In this document: piece by piece, positions 23,781 through 33,962 of the stretch
Layout of the letters: each line of letters begins with the position of its first letter
How positions within the stretch are numbered: position 1 is the stretch's first letter
Source: Streptomyces nodosus
GTDB taxonomy: Bacteria > Actinomycetota > Actinomycetes > Streptomycetales > Streptomycetaceae
Direction of reading: 5' to 3'
DNA length: 64,000 nucleotides
NCBI RefSeq assembly: GCF_008704995.1
Contig: NZ_CP023747.1
Location: forward strand, 2,444,501 to 2,508,500
Translations under genes and position numbers: made by a program
The notes under the pieces: generated by a model
What the model was told of the DNA's origin: nothing
The model's input: only the letters and a program-made list of their open reading frames with translations
The model's database searches: none

Positions 23781-24206
23781 ATGACCGAGCGCAAGCCACC
23801 CGGCGTCAGCTTCGAGTCCTTCGTCGACAAACAGATCCGTGACGCCCAGGCGCGCGGGGAGTTCGCACACCTCCCCGGCGCGGGCAAGCCGGCACCGGCC
23901 CTCACCGAGACGGTGTACGACGAACTGTGGTGGATCAAAAGCAAGATGGCCCGCGAGGGGCTCGCGGTGCTGCCGCCGAGTCTCGCCCTGCGCAAGGAGG
24001 CGGAGGACACCCTGGCCGCGGCCGCGGTGGCGCCGTCCGAGCGGATGGTGCGCCGGCTGATCGAGGGCGTCAATGTGAAGATCCGCGAGATGATGTCCAA
24101 GCCGCCGCCGGGACCGCCGCTGGGCCTCAAGCCGTATGACGTCGAGGAGATCGTCCGGGACTGGCACAAGCGCCGTTCCGGCCACCCGGGGGCCGACCGG
24201 GCGTGA
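23781..24206 (+). CDS. DUF1992 / DnaJ-homologue C28 domain protein
   Basis: Protein of 141 residues. The family signature is SFESFVDKQIRDAQARGEF followed by HLPGAGKPAP, then DELWWIKSKMAREGLAVLPP and a helical C-terminus with VKIREMMSKPPPGPPLGLKP. The eukaryotic relative is DNAJC28, though no J domain is present here. Function is unknown. A weak GGGGG site lies right before the ATG. It is divergent from the FHA gene. Confidence 0.85.
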   Translation: MTERKPPGVSFESFVDKQIRDAQARGEFAHLPGAGKPAPALTETVYDELWWIKSKMAREGLAVLPPSLALRKEAEDTLAAAAVAPSERMVRRLIEGVNVKIREMMSKPPPGPPLGLKPYDVEEIVRDWHKRRSGHPGADRA

Positions 24207-24278
24207 CGACGGGAGCCCCGTCCGCCGACCGCCGGACCCGGGAATCCGTTTGCGGGCCCGGCCCCGCCCCCGGGAACA

Positions 24279-24779
24279 ATGGCGCGCATGGCCTGGACCG
24301 TCGCCGTGGAGCCCCCTGACTCACCCGCCGCCGTCACGCTGTGGCGGGAGTACTACACGGAGGTCAGTGACCGCTGGTACCTCCTGCACCAGGGGCACCG
24401 CACCGATCCCGAGGAACTGGAGCGGGAGATCGCGGCGGACAGCGGTGCCGAGCTCGCCCCGCCCGCCGGGCGCCTGTTGGTCGCACGGTATGCGGGGGAG
24501 CCGGCCGGGACCGCGGGCGTCCGGCTGCTGGACCCCGCCACGGCCGAGCTCAAGCGGGTCTTCCTGCGCCGGGAACTGCGCGGCCGGGGCGGGGCCCCGC
24601 TTCTGGTCTCCGCCGCCGAGGAGGCCGCCCGTGCGCTCGGCGCCTGCCGGATCGTCCTGGACACCCGCCATGACCTGGTGGAGGCGCGCACCCTGTACGC
24701 ACGCCTCGGCTATCGGGAGACCGAACCGCACAACGACCAGCTGTACGCCGAGCACTGGTTCGCCAAGCCGCTGTCCTGA
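24279..24779 (+). CDS. GNAT-family N-acetyltransferase
   Basis: Acetyltransferase of 166 residues (or 163 from the ATG at 24288). The acetyl-CoA loop is RRELRGRGGAPLLVSAAEEA (Arg-x-x-Gly-x-Gly-type) after the ELKRVFL strand, and the C-terminal LYARLGYRETEPHN is the usual GNAT end. The acceptor amine or protein is unknown. It stands alone between the DUF1992 gene and the convergent transporter gene. Confidence 0.87.
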   Translation: MARMAWTVAVEPPDSPAAVTLWREYYTEVSDRWYLLHQGHRTDPEELEREIAADSGAELAPPAGRLLVARYAGEPAGTAGVRLLDPATAELKRVFLRRELRGRGGAPLLVSAAEEAARALGACRIVLDTRHDLVEARTLYARLGYRETEPHNDQLYAEHWFAKPLS

Positions 24780-24830
24780 TCCCCGACCGCCCCGCTCGGG
24801 AACAGCCGCTGCCGGCGTCCCGGGCCCGGC

Positions 24831-27134
<2,304 letters not shown>

Positions 27135-27264
27135 TCATCCTGGTGGGTGTGACCCGTTATGGCCTGTTGAATCCCCACTGGAAGCAGGGATTCCGGGGGC
27201 TCCCGGCAGATTCTGTGGAGAAGATCTGCATAATCTCTGGAATTCATCAGGAGGGGACCCACAC

Positions 27265-28551
27265 GTGAGCGATTCAAACGGACAGGCCTGCCCGGAGTGC
27301 GCGGCGCCACGGCAGCCGGACGGCACGCCGTCGTGCGGGTGCACCCGACGGGCGTCCGAGGCGCTCAGAGACGTCCGCACGGCGCAGGCGGCGGCCGCGG
27401 AGGACTTCGATTCCCTGCGGATCCGGCCGTATGTGGAGCTGGACTTCCCGGCGGCCGAGACCCCGGCGGCAGCGGACCGGCCCGCCCCGGAGCCGGTCGA
27501 GGGGCCCGCGGCACCGGCCGGGAGCACGGCCCCGGACGAGACCATGCGCCTCACCGCCCTGCCCGAGGCGGCCGCACGGCCCCCGGCGGGCGCGGCGGGA
27601 AGCGTGCGGCCCGCGACGGACCCGGCCGCGGGCGTGCCGTCCGCGGCGAACCCGGACCAGCGTGCACAGCCCCCTGCGGAGGCGGGCGACGACGCGCGGC
27701 CCGGGGCGGACCCGGCGGGCCGTGGGGAGCCCCCGGCGGCACCGGACCAGACCATGAGGCTCGCGGCCGTGACACGCGGGGCCGGCGCACCGGGAGAGGG
27801 CGGCGCGGAGCAAGAGGCCGCGGCGGAGCGGACCATGCGGCTCGCCGCCGTGCCCGCCGGGGCCGTGGGACCCACCGGGCCCGCGGGTCGTCATCAGCAC
27901 CCCGCGCCCGCGCACCCGGACGACATGCCGCCCCGCCACCGGCGGCGCACCGTCCTGCTGGCCGCGGGCGGAACCGTCGCGGCGGCCCTGGCTGCCGCAT
28001 GGTTCGTCGGACTGTTCTCCGCCGTCTCCCCGGAGCGGGACGGCGCGCTCCCCGAGAACGTACGGGCAAGCGTTCCCGAGGCGTCCCCGGACGGGACATC
28101 GGCGCCGGCGTCATCCCTGGAGCCCGTCACCTCGGCCCCGGAGAGCCCGGCATCGCCAACAAGCACCGACCCGTCGCCCTCCGCCGCCCCCTCCACCAGC
28201 GCCTCGCCGGACGACTCCCCGGGCCCGTCCGTGTCCGCGGCCGACCCGGGCCGGTCCGCCCCGGCTCCCGCGCAGCCCGCCGATCCCTCGCCGCCGCCCT
28301 CCGACGACTACGAGACCTCGAGCACCGTCGCGGTCCTGCGGCTCGGCGACAAGGGTCCCGAGGTGTCCGAACTCCAGCAGCGGCTGCACCGGCTGAAGCT
28401 GTACTTCGGCCCGGCGAACGGCAGTTACACCCACCGGGTGGAGAGCGCGGTGCGCGGCTACCAGTTCATGCGGGGCATCACCGAGGACGAGTACGGGGTG
28501 TACGGGCCGACCACGCGGGCGAGGCTGGAGTCGGAGACGTCCCAGCCCTGA
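27265..28551 (+). CDS. Membrane protein with C-terminal peptidoglycan-binding domain
   Basis: Protein of 428 residues; GTG at 27265 after AGGAGGGG. It opens with a small Cys motif (CPECAAPRQPDGTPSCGC). A disordered Ala/Pro-rich tail to about residue 230 contains three short repeats, PDETMRLTAL, PDQTMRLAAV and AERTMRLAAV. One transmembrane helix (about 231-253) follows, then a Ser/Pro-rich extracellular spacer and a PG_binding_1 domain (LRLGDKGPEVSELQQRL ... AVRGYQFMRGI). It therefore spans the membrane with the disordered part inside and the wall-binding domain outside. The repeats resemble phospho-threonine docking motifs and recur in the penicillin-binding protein at 53857-56283. Confidence 0.85.
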   Translation: MSDSNGQACPECAAPRQPDGTPSCGCTRRASEALRDVRTAQAAAAEDFDSLRIRPYVELDFPAAETPAAADRPAPEPVEGPAAPAGSTAPDETMRLTALPEAAARPPAGAAGSVRPATDPAAGVPSAANPDQRAQPPAEAGDDARPGADPAGRGEPPAAPDQTMRLAAVTRGAGAPGEGGAEQEAAAERTMRLAAVPAGAVGPTGPAGRHQHPAPAHPDDMPPRHRRRTVLLAAGGTVAAALAAAWFVGLFSAVSPERDGALPENVRASVPEASPDGTSAPASSLEPVTSAPESPASPTSTDPSPSAAPSTSASPDDSPGPSVSAADPGRSAPAPAQPADPSPPPSDDYETSSTVAVLRLGDKGPEVSELQQRLHRLKLYFGPANGSYTHRVESAVRGYQFMRGITEDEYGVYGPTTRARLESETSQP

Positions 28552-28563
28552 CGCGCCGGGTGG

Positions 28564-29223
28564 TCAGCCGATGTGCAGCCGGACCGCCCCGTCCGCCGTC
28601 CCCTCCGCCCGCATTCCGGTGAGGTCCTGGACCAGGACGTCGGGACGGTGCAGACCGGCCCGGGGCCCGACGCCGACCACCCGCATCCCGGCCGCCCGGC
28701 CCGCCGCGATACCCGCACCGGAGTCCTCCAGGACGACACAGTCCTCGGGGGCGACCCCCAGCTCGGCGGCGCCCTTCAGAAAGCCCTCGGGGTCCGGCTT
28801 GCTCGCGCCCACGTTCTCCGCGGTGATCCGCACCGCCGGCGGCTTCAGTCCCGCGGCGGCCATCCGCGCGGTGGACAGCGCCACGTCCGCCGAGGTCACC
28901 AGGGCGTGCGGGAGCCCGGCGAGGGAGGCCAGGAAGGCCGCGGCGCCGGGGACCTCGACCACGCCGTCCATGTCGGCGGTCTCCTCGGCGAGCATCCGGG
29001 CGTTGTCCGCGAGGTTCTGCTCCATCGGGCGGTCGGGGAGCAGGACCGCCATCGAGGCATAGCCCTGGCGGCCGTGCACGACCCTCATCACCTCGTCGGC
29101 GTCCAGACCGTGCCGGTCCGCCCAGCGCCGCCAGCACCGCTCCACGACGGCGTCGGAGTTGACGAGGGTGCCGTCCATGTCCAGCAGAAGGGCGCGGGCG
29201 GTGAGAACGGTCGTGGCCGTCAT
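28564..29223 (-). CDS. HAD-family sugar-phosphatase-like hydrolase
   Basis: HAD subfamily IA phosphatase of 219 residues. ATG at 29223, GGAG ten bases before. The four motifs are present: LLLDMDGTLVNSD (nucleophile Asp), LVTSADVA (Thr/Ser), ASKPDPEGFL (Lys) and VVLEDSGAGIAAGRAAGM (acidic pair). The helical cap lies between motifs I and II. The closest known activities are sugar- or polyol-phosphate phosphatases and beta-phosphoglucomutase; a mutase-specific signature is not evident. It reads convergently to the peptidoglycan-binding protein gene. Confidence 0.88.
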   Translation of the reverse strand: MTATTVLTARALLLDMDGTLVNSDAVVERCWRRWADRHGLDADEVMRVVHGRQGYASMAVLLPDRPMEQNLADNARMLAEETADMDGVVEVPGAAAFLASLAGLPHALVTSADVALSTARMAAAGLKPPAVRITAENVGASKPDPEGFLKGAAELGVAPEDCVVLEDSGAGIAAGRAAGMRVVGVGPRAGLHRPDVLVQDLTGMRAEGTADGAVRLHIG

Positions 29224-29593
29224 CGGCAGGGACTCCAGTTGCACGAGGAAAGGGGCCGATGGACGGCCCCGGGGACAAGGCGGCCCCGTCCGCCGGTCAG
29301 GGGAAACGGACGGGAGCCACTTTGTTCCTCCACGATACAAAACGACTCCCCCGCACGCCACCGCCTCCGACCTGCACCGATACAACCGCTCCCGACAGGG
29401 CAACCCCGGAGACATCCCTCGGCCACCACTCGGACGCCGAACGGACACACCCGAACGGACGCCGCCCGCCCCTGCCGCACCCGGTCCACGCGCCGCGCCC
29501 GCAACCCTGCCGCGCCCCGCCGCTCGCCGTGCCTGCACCCCCGTGCAGCACCCCCGTGCCGGCCGCGCCGCCGCCCGCCCCCACGGCCTCCGG
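29224..29593. other. 370-base region without a supported gene
   Basis: C-rich on the plus strand, with open frames that have no coding character. The HAD promoter must lie in its left part. I see no hairpin or repeat of note. Confidence 0.4.
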
Positions 29594-30175
29594 TCACGCC
29601 GTCGCGGCCTCGTACACGCTCCACACCCCGAGCAGCGCCATCACCGCCGCCGCGATCCTTGTGATCAGCCCCAGCGGCACCCTCTTCATCAGGGCCTTGC
29701 CGCCGACGATGCCGAGGCCCGCGACCGCCCACAGGGCCAGCACCGCACCGAGGCCCACGGACAGCGGGTCGTCGTAACGGGCGGCGAGGTTCGCCGTCAT
29801 GATCTGGGTGAGATCGCCGAACTCGGCGATCAGGATGAGCATGAAGCCCGTCGTCGACACCTTCCAGAAGCTCTGGTTCTCGGGCCGGCGGATCTCCTCC
29901 TCGCCCTCCCCCTTCTTCAGCAGCAGCACGGCCGCGCCGCCGAGGAAGAGCAGACCGGTGATCCCGTGCACGATGCGCTGCGGCAGCAGGGTGAGAGCGC
30001 TGCCCGCGGCTACGGCGAGCACGACATGCAGCAGAAAAGCGGCGGCGACACCGGCGAAGACGTACGAGGCGCGGTAGCGGGTGCCGAGCACGAGCCCGGC
30101 GAGGGCCGTCTTGTCGGGCAGTTCGGCCAGGAAGACGACGCCGAAGACGAGCGCCAGGACGGTGATGCTGATCAA
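29594..30175 (-). CDS. TMEM165/GDT1 (UPF0016) family membrane transporter
   Basis: Six-helix membrane protein of 193 residues. The family's paired acidic motifs are seen as AELPDKTALAG in helix 1 and AEFGDLTQIM in helix 4; the two halves are inverted repeats of each other. Relatives exchange Mn2+ or Ca2+ for protons. The first motif has Pro for Gly and the second Leu for Lys/Arg, as in other actinobacterial members. I found no manganese riboswitch upstream. It is a single gene. Confidence 0.88.
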   Translation of the reverse strand: MISITVLALVFGVVFLAELPDKTALAGLVLGTRYRASYVFAGVAAAFLLHVVLAVAAGSALTLLPQRIVHGITGLLFLGGAAVLLLKKGEGEEEIRRPENQSFWKVSTTGFMLILIAEFGDLTQIMTANLAARYDDPLSVGLGAVLALWAVAGLGIVGGKALMKRVPLGLITRIAAAVMALLGVWSVYEAATA

Positions 30176-30456
30176 GGTTCCTCAATCGGTCGGGGCCGCC
30201 CCACCGAGAGTGCTGTGACTGCTGCGACACCTCGGCACGGCAGCACACGGATCACCCGCACCATGAGGCACGGGCGTGCACTGCTTGCCGAAGGTCTCGC
30301 TGGCCGATCCATGGAAAGGATCCGCCTCCGGGCGCCGGCTCAGACGAGCTGAGCAGTGTGTCGACGGTCCGGCGAAGAGCTACTCCCCTTCTGCGCCGTC
30401 CATGGTACGCGACCGCCGGACGGGCCCATCCGGGCCCGAAAGTCCAGGCACACCTC

Positions 30457-30485
30457 TTGTTGTGTCATGCGCACGTCACTAGCGT
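30457..30485 (+). promoter_or_regulatory. Possible promoter for the secreted HNH nuclease gene
   Basis: TTGTTG (30457-30462) and TAGCGT (30480-30485) are separated by 17 bases, fitting the vegetative TTGACN/TANNNT pattern, about 90 bases before the start codon. The surrounding gene-free stretch 30176-30574 shows nothing else that I can support. Confidence 0.35.
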
Positions 30486-30574
30486 CTCACCGAACACACA
30501 TGTCCCGGCAACCCGGCTCCGCGAGCATTCCCATGCCCCCCGCCACAACACCCCCACCCGTCAAGGAAGTTCAC

Positions 30575-31219
30575 ATGCCTAAGGTCTACGCGCGTCGACG
30601 GCTCAGCATACTGGCGGCGCTCACCGCGTTCATCGCCTCCCTCGGACTCCTCAACAGCCCGACCGCCTCCGCCGCCCTCCCCACCCCGGTCACCGCCGCC
30701 ACCGCCCGCACCTACCTGGCCTCGCTCACCGTCGCGACGCCGAACCACACCGGTTACGACCGCGCGCTCTTCCCGCACTGGATCACCATCAGCGGCAAGT
30801 GCGACACCCGCGAGACGGTCCTGATGCGGGACGGCTCGAACGTCGTCACCGACGCCAACTGCGCGTCCACCAGCGGCAACTGGACCTCCGCGTACGACGG
30901 TGCCACCACCACCGTCTCCTCCAGCTTCGACATCGATCACGTCGTCCCGCTCTCCGAGGCCTGGGACTCCGGCGCGAGCAAGTGGACCACCGCCCAGCGC
31001 CAGGCGTTCGCCAACGACCTGACCCGTCCTCAGCTGATCGCCGTGTCCGCCAGCTCCAACCGGTCGAAGGGCGACAAGGACCCGGCGCAGTGGATGCCGA
31101 CCCAGACCTCCTACCGCTGCACCTATGTCCGCGCCTGGGTGCAGGTGAAGTACTACTACGGCCTCTCCGTCGACACGGCCGAGAAGAGCGCACTCCAGAA
31201 CTACCTCGCAAGCTGCTGA
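30575..31219 (+). CDS. Secreted HNH-family endonuclease (DUF1524/GmrSD C-terminal type)
   Basis: Extracellular nuclease of 214 residues. ATG at 30575 after AAGGAAG. A signal peptide (PKVYARRRLSILAALTAFIA, cleavage near ASA-AL) is followed by the nuclease domain: FDIDHVVPLSEAWDSGA supplies the metal and catalytic His, then NDLTRPQLIAVSASSNRSKG and DKDPAQWMPT the Asn/Lys end of the motif. Four cysteines may form disulfides, as expected outside the cell. Such enzymes are widespread in Streptomyces as secreted DNases. Confidence 0.9.
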   Translation: MPKVYARRRLSILAALTAFIASLGLLNSPTASAALPTPVTAATARTYLASLTVATPNHTGYDRALFPHWITISGKCDTRETVLMRDGSNVVTDANCASTSGNWTSAYDGATTTVSSSFDIDHVVPLSEAWDSGASKWTTAQRQAFANDLTRPQLIAVSASSNRSKGDKDPAQWMPTQTSYRCTYVRAWVQVKYYYGLSVDTAEKSALQNYLASC

Positions 31220-31353
31220 CCCCCGCACCACCGCCCCACGCCTCCGCCGCCCCGTACCACAACGGGGCGGCGGAGCGCGTTTCCCGGCAGAATCACCTCG
31301 CGCCCACCGAGCGGGGAGCGCCGCGCCCCGGAGCGCCGGAAAAGGAGGAACGG

Positions 31354-31878
31354 ATGAACCTCCCGCGGAACGACGGCAGGCGAACGGCCTGGTGCCGCTC
31401 TCAGTACAGCCCCTGGATGCTCACCACCGGCGTGGTCCTGGCCGTGGCGCTCCTCGCCTTCGCGGCGATCAGCGCGGAGTATCGGACCGTCAGCCTCGAA
31501 CTCCTCGCCGCCCCGGCCGCGTTCCTCGTCACGGGCGGCGTCAAGGTGACCGTGTTCCCGCACGGCGTGACGGTCTCCTCGGCCCTGGTGCCTCTTCTGC
31601 GGCGGACGTTCACGACGGACCGGATCGCCCATGCCTCGGCCCGCTGGACCAGGCCCATGGACGTGGGAGGTTGGGGCTATCGCTGGAAGCCGGGCCTGAG
31701 AGCCGTGTCGCTCCGGGAGGGCGATGCGCTGTGGCTCGAACTCACCCGGGGGATCAGCTTCGTCGTCACGATCGACGACGCCGGAACGGCGGCGGACCTG
31801 ATCAACCAGCACCTGCCGTCGTCGAGCGAGCGCCGACCTGTCGGCCACCATCCAGAAATTCCCCCGACAAACGGCTGA
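31354..31878 (+). CDS. Hypothetical membrane protein with PH-like domain
   Basis: Protein of 174 residues; the ATG follows an almost perfect AAAGGAGGAA. Two hydrophobic segments (about residues 22-42 and 47-64) are followed by a beta-rich soluble part: VTVFPHGVTVSSALVPLLRR, GYRWKPGLRAVSLREGDALW and FVVTIDDAGTAADLINQ. This resembles bacterial PH-like (bPH/DUF3093-type) membrane proteins. Function unknown. Confidence 0.78.
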   Translation: MNLPRNDGRRTAWCRSQYSPWMLTTGVVLAVALLAFAAISAEYRTVSLELLAAPAAFLVTGGVKVTVFPHGVTVSSALVPLLRRTFTTDRIAHASARWTRPMDVGGWGYRWKPGLRAVSLREGDALWLELTRGISFVVTIDDAGTAADLINQHLPSSSERRPVGHHPEIPPTNG

Positions 31879-32209
31879 CGCGGAACGGTTGTTGCGCCTC
31901 GCCACGTCCTCCCGGGCGCCCGTCGCAGTGGATTCGGTCACGATGGGCGCCCGTTCCGGAAGTGATCCGGTCAAGGGAGCACCAGGTGGGGCCGATCCAG
32001 CCAACCCGCCGGGCACCGATAGAGGAGGTGACGCCCGTGAACTCCGTGACGGCAGGGGCGATTTCCGGACGCGGGGGCGAAGTCCGGCCACTGACCGAAT
32101 GTTGAACTTGCAAGCACTAATAGGTCTGCCTAACCTTTCACTCCTCGGTTTTCCGTCCCCCATGGCCGGTCCCCACCCGGACCGGAACCAGACCGAAGGA
32201 GCCCCCCAC
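31879..32209 (+). other. 331-base region upstream of doxX
   Basis: The frame is partly open but the composition is not coding. Its right end is AT-richer and holds the palindrome CTTGCAAG (near 32107-32114) and the iron-box-like site at 32120-32138, so the doxX promoter is probably here. Confidence 0.4.
32120..32138. promoter_or_regulatory. Iron-box-like sequence (DmdR/IdeR type)
   Basis: ATAGGTCTGCCTAACCTTT matches 13 of 19 positions of the DtxR/IdeR consensus TTAGGTTAGGCTAACCTAA, with the right half-site CTAACCT intact. It is about 70 bases before the DoxX start. The match is partial, so this is tentative. Confidence 0.35.
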
Positions 32210-32665
32210 ATGACCGCGCGCCTCAACAGCGCCCAGCCGTACGTCGTCGGACTGTTCCGCATCGTCGTCGGCCTGCTCTTCACCTGCCACGGCGCCGCCT
32301 CGCTCTTCGGCGTCCTCGGTGGCGCGGCGGGCACCAAGGGCGGCACCGTCGCGACCGGCGCCTGGCCCTTCTGGTACGCCGCCCTGATCGAACTGGTCGC
32401 CGGCGCCCTGGTGCTGCTCGGCCTCGGCACCCGCGGTGCCGCGTTCCTGGCGTCCGGATCGATGGCGTTCGCGTACTTCGATGTGCACCAGCCGAACGCC
32501 CTGTGGCCGATCCAGAACGGCGGCGAGCTGTCGGCGATGTTCTGCTGGTGCCTCCTGCTGCTGGTCTTCACCGGTTCCGGCGCGTTCGGCCTGGACCGCC
32601 TCATATCCTTCCGGCCCGCCGCCGAGCAGGAGCCCGAGTCGGCCTCGGAGCCCGTCGCGGCCTGA
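32210..32665 (+). CDS. DoxX-family membrane protein
   Basis: Four-helix membrane protein of 151 residues; ATG at 32210 after GAAGGAG. The DoxX pattern is visible: LFRIVVGLLFTCHGAASLFG in helix 1, ALIELVAGALVLLGLGTRGA in helix 2, and helices 3 and 4 around AFLASGSMAFAYF and FCWCLLLLVFTG. Mycobacterial DoxX works with a superoxide dismutase and a thiol transferase in redox defence; here it is a single gene, so only the family is certain. A 16-pair terminator follows. Confidence 0.88.
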   Translation: MTARLNSAQPYVVGLFRIVVGLLFTCHGAASLFGVLGGAAGTKGGTVATGAWPFWYAALIELVAGALVLLGLGTRGAAFLASGSMAFAYFDVHQPNALWPIQNGGELSAMFCWCLLLLVFTGSGAFGLDRLISFRPAAEQEPESASEPVAA

Positions 32666-32706
32666 GCCGTCTCGGACGCAGGACGACAGCAGCACGGTCG
32701 TACGAC

Positions 32707-32747
32707 AGCGCCCGCCCCGGGAGAACACCGTTCCCGGGGCGGGCGCT
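32707..32747 (+). terminator. Terminator of doxX
   Basis: A perfect 16-pair stem, AGCGCCCGCCCCGGGA with TCCCGGGGCGGGCGCT, around a nine-base loop. It is one of the longest perfect stems in the window. Confidence 0.85.
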
Positions 32748-32913
32748 GGTGCGATCCGGCGCCGGACGCGTTCCGGACCGTATCTGTGGCCCCCTGTGTA
32801 CCAATCGTCACACCAGCCGCGTACGCTGTACGACTGACAAAGGCCGCTTCTGCCGCTCCCCCGCGTCACCGCGGCACGCAGTTGCCTCTGGGCAGGTGGA
32901 CGGGGGAGTTCGG

Positions 32914-33513
32914 GTGTTGGAAAGTATGGGGTCGCTGGCCGGCAGCCCCTGGGTCTACCCCGTGGTGGCCGTTTCGGTCCTGCTGGATGTCTTTCTCCCC
33001 CTGCTGCCGAGCGGTGTCCTGGTCATCACGGCGGCGACCGCGGCAGCGGCGGGTTCGGCCGTGGCCCACGCGCCGGACATCCTCGGGCTCATCCTGTGCG
33101 CGGCGACGGCCTCGGTGCTGGGCGATCTGGTGGCCTACCGCCTCGCCTGGCGCGGCGGCGCCCGCCTGGACCGCGCTATAGCCCGCTCGCGCCGGCTCAC
33201 CACGGCGCAGGAACGCCTCGGCGCGGCACTCGCGCACGGCGGCGGCGCACTGGTGATCATCGCCCGGTTCGCTCCCGCGGGCCGTTCCGTCGTCTCCTTC
33301 GCCGCAGGTGTCGCCCGCCGCCGCGCCCGCGACTTCGTGCCCTGGTCGGCACTGGCGGGCATCGTCTGGGCCGCCTACAGCGTGGCCCTCGGCTACTTCG
33401 GCGGCCAGTGGCTGGGCGCGAGCTGGCTGGCGACGGGCGTCTCGGTGGCGGCCCTGTTCGCGGCGGGTGCGGGCGCGGCCCGCTTCATGCGCCGTCCGGC
33501 ACTGCAGAAGTAG
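32914..33513 (+). CDS. DedA/VTT-family membrane protein
   Basis: Membrane protein of about 199 residues. GTG at 32914 after GGGGGAG; other GTG codons upstream are possible. It has four to five hydrophobic segments. Family features include the re-entrant-like VFLPLLPSGVLVITAATAAA near the N-terminus and the later RFAPAGRSVVSFAAGVARR, the VTT-type Arg-x-x-Pro-x-x-Arg pattern. Relatives are lipid scramblases or flippases involved in envelope homeostasis. Its end overlaps the convergent DUF2277 gene. Confidence 0.82.
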   Translation: MLESMGSLAGSPWVYPVVAVSVLLDVFLPLLPSGVLVITAATAAAAGSAVAHAPDILGLILCAATASVLGDLVAYRLAWRGGARLDRAIARSRRLTTAQERLGAALAHGGGALVIIARFAPAGRSVVSFAAGVARRRARDFVPWSALAGIVWAAYSVALGYFGGQWLGASWLATGVSVAALFAAGAGAARFMRRPALQK

Positions 33514-33733
33514 TCCCCCGGGACCGGCCCCGCACCTCGAGCCCGCCGAGGAGTTCCGCGGTGGCCGCGGCGACGGCGTCCACCGCGCGGTCGAACACCT
33601 CGCGATTGTGGGCGGCCGGCGCCCGGAAGCCGGAGACCTTGCGCACATACTGGAGGGCCGCGGCGCGGATCTCCTCCTCCGTGGCTTCTTCGGGGACGGC
33701 GGGCGGACGTAGCGTCTTGATGCTGCGGCACAT
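33485..33733 (-). CDS. DUF2277 family protein
   Basis: Small protein of 82 residues with the family's invariant start MCRSIKTLRPP, then EEIRAAALQYVRKVSGFR and the helix REVFDRAVDAVAAATAEL. The ATG at 33733 fits that conserved N-terminus. Function is unknown. The last 29 bases overlap the convergent VTT gene. Confidence 0.85.
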   Translation of the reverse strand: MCRSIKTLRPPAVPEEATEEEIRAAALQYVRKVSGFRAPAAHNREVFDRAVDAVAAATAELLGGLEVRGRSRGTTSAVPDGA

Positions 33734-33808
33734 GCACCCAGTCTCGCGCCCCGGTGTGCGGGCATCCAGCACCGGGTGAAGCATATTCAATTCATTGATT
33801 TCCTTAAT

Positions 33809-33860
33809 CCCCCAGCATTCCCCCAGCATTCCCCCAGCATCCCCCAAGCTTTCTCTTGGG
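33809..33860 (+). repeat. 11-base tandem repeat followed by a hairpin
   Basis: CCCCCAGCATT occurs three times head to tail from 33809 (the last copy lacks one base), then a decayed copy CCCCCAAGC. It is followed by a CCCAAG-CTTTCT-CTTGGG hairpin at 33843-33860. The tract lies between the DUF2277 gene and the ketopantoate-reductase-like gene, directly after an AT-rich patch. Confidence 0.8.
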
Positions 33861-33962
33861 CTTGACCAAGCATCCCCGAGGATTGACTGAACCCGCGCGC
33901 CTTGTGATCCTCACCGAGGGGCCCGGACCGGGGCTCCGGACAGCGGATCCAGGGGCAAAGAC

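Noticed and set aside
27265-27320. A full zinc-ribbon domain in the peptidoglycan-binding protein.
   Set aside because: CPEC and CGC are close together with no supporting fold; listed only as a small Cys motif.
30176-30300. Manganese (yybP-ykoY) riboswitch upstream of the TMEM165-like gene.
   Set aside because: No match to its conserved loop sequences on the minus strand.
33809-33850. Start of a CRISPR array.
   Set aside because: The units are 11 bases, directly adjoining and without spacers; no cas gene is present.
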